NCBI GenBank assembly: GCA_950054485.1
Contig: CATLPD010000001.1
Coordinates: forward strand, 687,255-751,254
Length of the DNA stretch: 64,000 nt
From: an uncultured Alphaproteobacteria bacterium
GTDB lineage: Bacteria; Pseudomonadota; Alphaproteobacteria; Micavibrionales; CSBR16-224
Direction: 5' to 3'
The notes beneath the pieces were generated by a model. It did no database searches, was not told the DNA's origin, and worked only from the letters and a program-made list of their open reading frames with translations. Of the stretch, positions 62,670 to 64,000 are shown one piece after another (the first letter of the stretch is position 1; each line of letters starts with the position of its first letter). Both the position numbers and the translations under genes were made by a program.

Positions 62670-63314
62670 CTATAAAATTGGTTTCTCTCTATAAAAACTG
62701 TTTATAAGGCTCTTAATTTCTAACTTCTTCTGGGGTGATGCAAGGCTGTAATCTATGGAAAGTAGCCTCATTTTAGCCTTTGAATAACGATTTTGAAGTT
62801 TTTTTAGCGTGTCTAAGGAGTCTCGCATTTCGGGAAGGCCTTTCCAAGGATGGCTCTCAATTATCTTTGCCAATGCCGCTTTATCGCTAATTTTAGTGTC
62901 TTGCTGCTTAATCTCATCTACATCAATAAATAATTTGGCGTATAATAACTCGTCCCACACAACTCTACGCCTTTTGGGGTTGTTGAATTTAACCTCAAAT
63001 CCTCTAATGAAATCACAGGCTATATCTAATGCGAAATTATGTAGGGACTTTGTAGAGGCGTATCCATAATAGTCTTGCAATATAAGAAGTTTTCTCAAGC
63101 GTTCTTTTTTAATATGAGTTGCTATTCTTTTTTCCCACTGATCACGCGCCTTCTTCATGTCGGCAAGAATTTTTATAAATATGGCGGCTCTATTGTTTTC
63201 AGAAGTCCCTAAAGCACTTTTAAAACAATTAAGAAAGGGAGTGGAATCAAACATGTCTATGCTAATTTCTTTGTATAATTCCTCTGGTAGCTTGCTATTT
63301 TTTCGCTTGCTCAT
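62670..63314 (-). CDS. Hypothetical island protein
   Basis: 214 residues, basic and helical, no signal peptide. Contains KKERLRKLLILQDYYGYAS and RRRVVWDELLYAKLFID. Not recognised. Its start overlaps the 3' end of the integrase gene by 20 bases, so it may be co-transcribed with it. Confidence 0.5.
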   Translation of the reverse strand: MSKRKNSKLPEELYKEISIDMFDSTPFLNCFKSALGTSENNRAAIFIKILADMKKARDQWEKRIATHIKKERLRKLLILQDYYGYASTKSLHNFALDIACDFIRGFEVKFNNPKRRRVVWDELLYAKLFIDVDEIKQQDTKISDKAALAKIIESHPWKGLPEMRDSLDTLKKLQNRYSKAKMRLLSIDYSLASPQKKLEIKSLINSFYREKPIL

Positions 63315-64000
63315 CTATATAATCTGCCCATTCTTGCATCATAACTCTACGTTCATCTAGAAATTTAGCTCTATCGTATGCGCGCGTAACCATGCTTTTA
63401 GCGGCGTGTGCCAGTTGTCGATCAATAACCTCGTGCCGGTAACCAAGTTTTTCTTTGATTGCGCTCATGGCTAAGGCTCTAAAACCGTGACCTGTCATGC
63501 GGTCTTTGAAGCCTAACCTATGCAAGCCCATTCTTATTGTATTATTGCTCATATGTTTGCGTGGCGAATGATGGCCTGGCAATATCCATTCCCACTGCCC
63601 ATTCATCTCCTTTAAGTCGGTTAGAATTTCTACGGCTTGTCTTGATAGCGGCACGATGTGCTCTTTACGCATTTTCATGCGCTCAGCAGGGATAATCCAT
63701 TCTGCTTCTTCTAGATTGAATTCTGACCATTTTGCTTCAATTAGCTCTTTTGTTCTTACAAAAGTTAGCATGAGAAGTTTCATGGCGTGGCGAGTCTCTA
63801 ACCGAAGGCATGCTTCGTTACGTTCCATAGCTGACAAGAGTTCTGGTAATTCATCAATCGCAATGCAGGGATAATGCTTTCTAACTATTGGTTTTATGGC
63901 TTCTGATAGCTCTGAGGCAGGGTTGTACTCGCAATATCCGTGGGCGATGGCATATCTGAATATTTGCCCACAAGACTGGCGCATTCTATGCGCGGGCTCT
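63295..64000 (-). CDS. int: P4-type tyrosine integrase, C-terminal part
   Basis: The frame stays open to the window edge, so the N-terminus is cut. Catalytic residues are in the order expected for tyrosine recombinases: Arg in TFVRTKELIEAKW, His/Arg in GHGFRALAM, His in LAHAAKS and Tyr in RAYDRAKF. It is the DUF4102/P4 family that inserts at tRNA 3' ends. Confidence 0.9.
   Translation of the reverse strand, partial: EPAHRMRQSCGQIFRYAIAHGYCEYNPASELSEAIKPIVRKHYPCIAIDELPELLSAMERNEACLRLETRHAMKLLMLTFVRTKELIEAKWSEFNLEEAEWIIPAERMKMRKEHIVPLSRQAVEILTDLKEMNGQWEWILPGHHSPRKHMSNNTIRMGLHRLGFKDRMTGHGFRALAMSAIKEKLGYRHEVIDRQLAHAAKSMVTRAYDRAKFLDERRVMMQEWADYIDEQAKK

Larger units (their letters stand above)
55223..64000. 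mobile_element. Integrated element (genomic island), right end outside window
   Basis: Bounded on the left by a tRNA-Gly-like 3' end (55223-55243) and holding a P4-type integrase, an AlpA-like regulator and a RepA-like ATPase at the right. Base composition turns clearly AT-rich at about 55250 and stays so. Cargo is described gene by gene below. Confidence 0.8.

Overview
The window reads as a chromosome segment of a free-living or host-associated alphaproteobacterium. Support comes from GcrA (an alphaproteobacterial cell-cycle regulator), one bifunctional Rsh enzyme, the rnc-lepB-acpS block, the clpS-clpA pair, an intracellular PHA depolymerase and a very long FadE-type acyl-CoA dehydrogenase. 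The mix of core genes with dotL/dotM is reminiscent of Micavibrio-like or deep Rhodospirillales-type lineages, but I cannot fix the taxon from sequence alone.

Layout. 1-9026: a hydrolase fragment, gcrA, a tight minus-strand operon (rsh, a DUF2062 gene, acpS, lepB, rnc, era), rpoZ, a NYN-domain protein and a family 5-type uracil-DNA glycosylase. 9023-13335: envelope genes (SNase-like membrane protein, TPR protein, D-Ala-D-Ala carboxypeptidase with SPOR domain) and an unrecognised HExxH protein. 13448-16934: clpS, clpA and a TSUP permease. 17002-22290: accessory genes, including two tandem ankyrin-type paralogs and a protein joining a c-di-GMP-type MshEN domain to a periplasmic LapG-like protease. 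22359-33375: central metabolism (pyk, fadE, a PP2C-like protein, nrdA, nrdB, phoH) with several visible control elements. 33441-36604: two tandem zincin-like paralogs, an alpha/beta hydrolase and an unknown protein. 36679-42644: phaZ, acs, gpsA, tsaD. 42644-47076: dotL, an unknown membrane protein, and dotM, parts of a Dot/Icm-like (type IVB) secretion system. 47309-55213: tRNA-Thr, a likely small RNA gene, small orphan genes, osmC, an aldo/keto reductase, a ZIP-like transporter, pyrC and a radical-SAM/DUF4130 DNA-metabolism pair.

55223 to the right edge is an integrated element. It is AT-rich beside its surroundings. It carries a P4-type tyrosine integrase (cut by the window edge), an AlpA-like regulator and a RepA-like ATPase. 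Its left border is a sequence resembling the 3' end of a tRNA-Gly gene. Its cargo looks like defence material: two adjacent HEPN-motif proteins, a pair resembling DUF6978/DUF1828, an HNH nuclease fused to a MazG-like NTP pyrophosphohydrolase, a two-helix membrane protein, and a structured RNA with a textbook H-type pseudoknot, a closed junction and a terminator.

The most interesting items are the MshEN-LapG fusion (20158-21138), the structured RNA (58513-58715), the HNH-MazG fusion (59162-60073), the repeated Trp motif in the DotL tail, and the candidate type IVB substrates (ankyrin and zincin paralogs) encoded on the same segment as the coupling complex. All functions are from reading motifs; no search was run.
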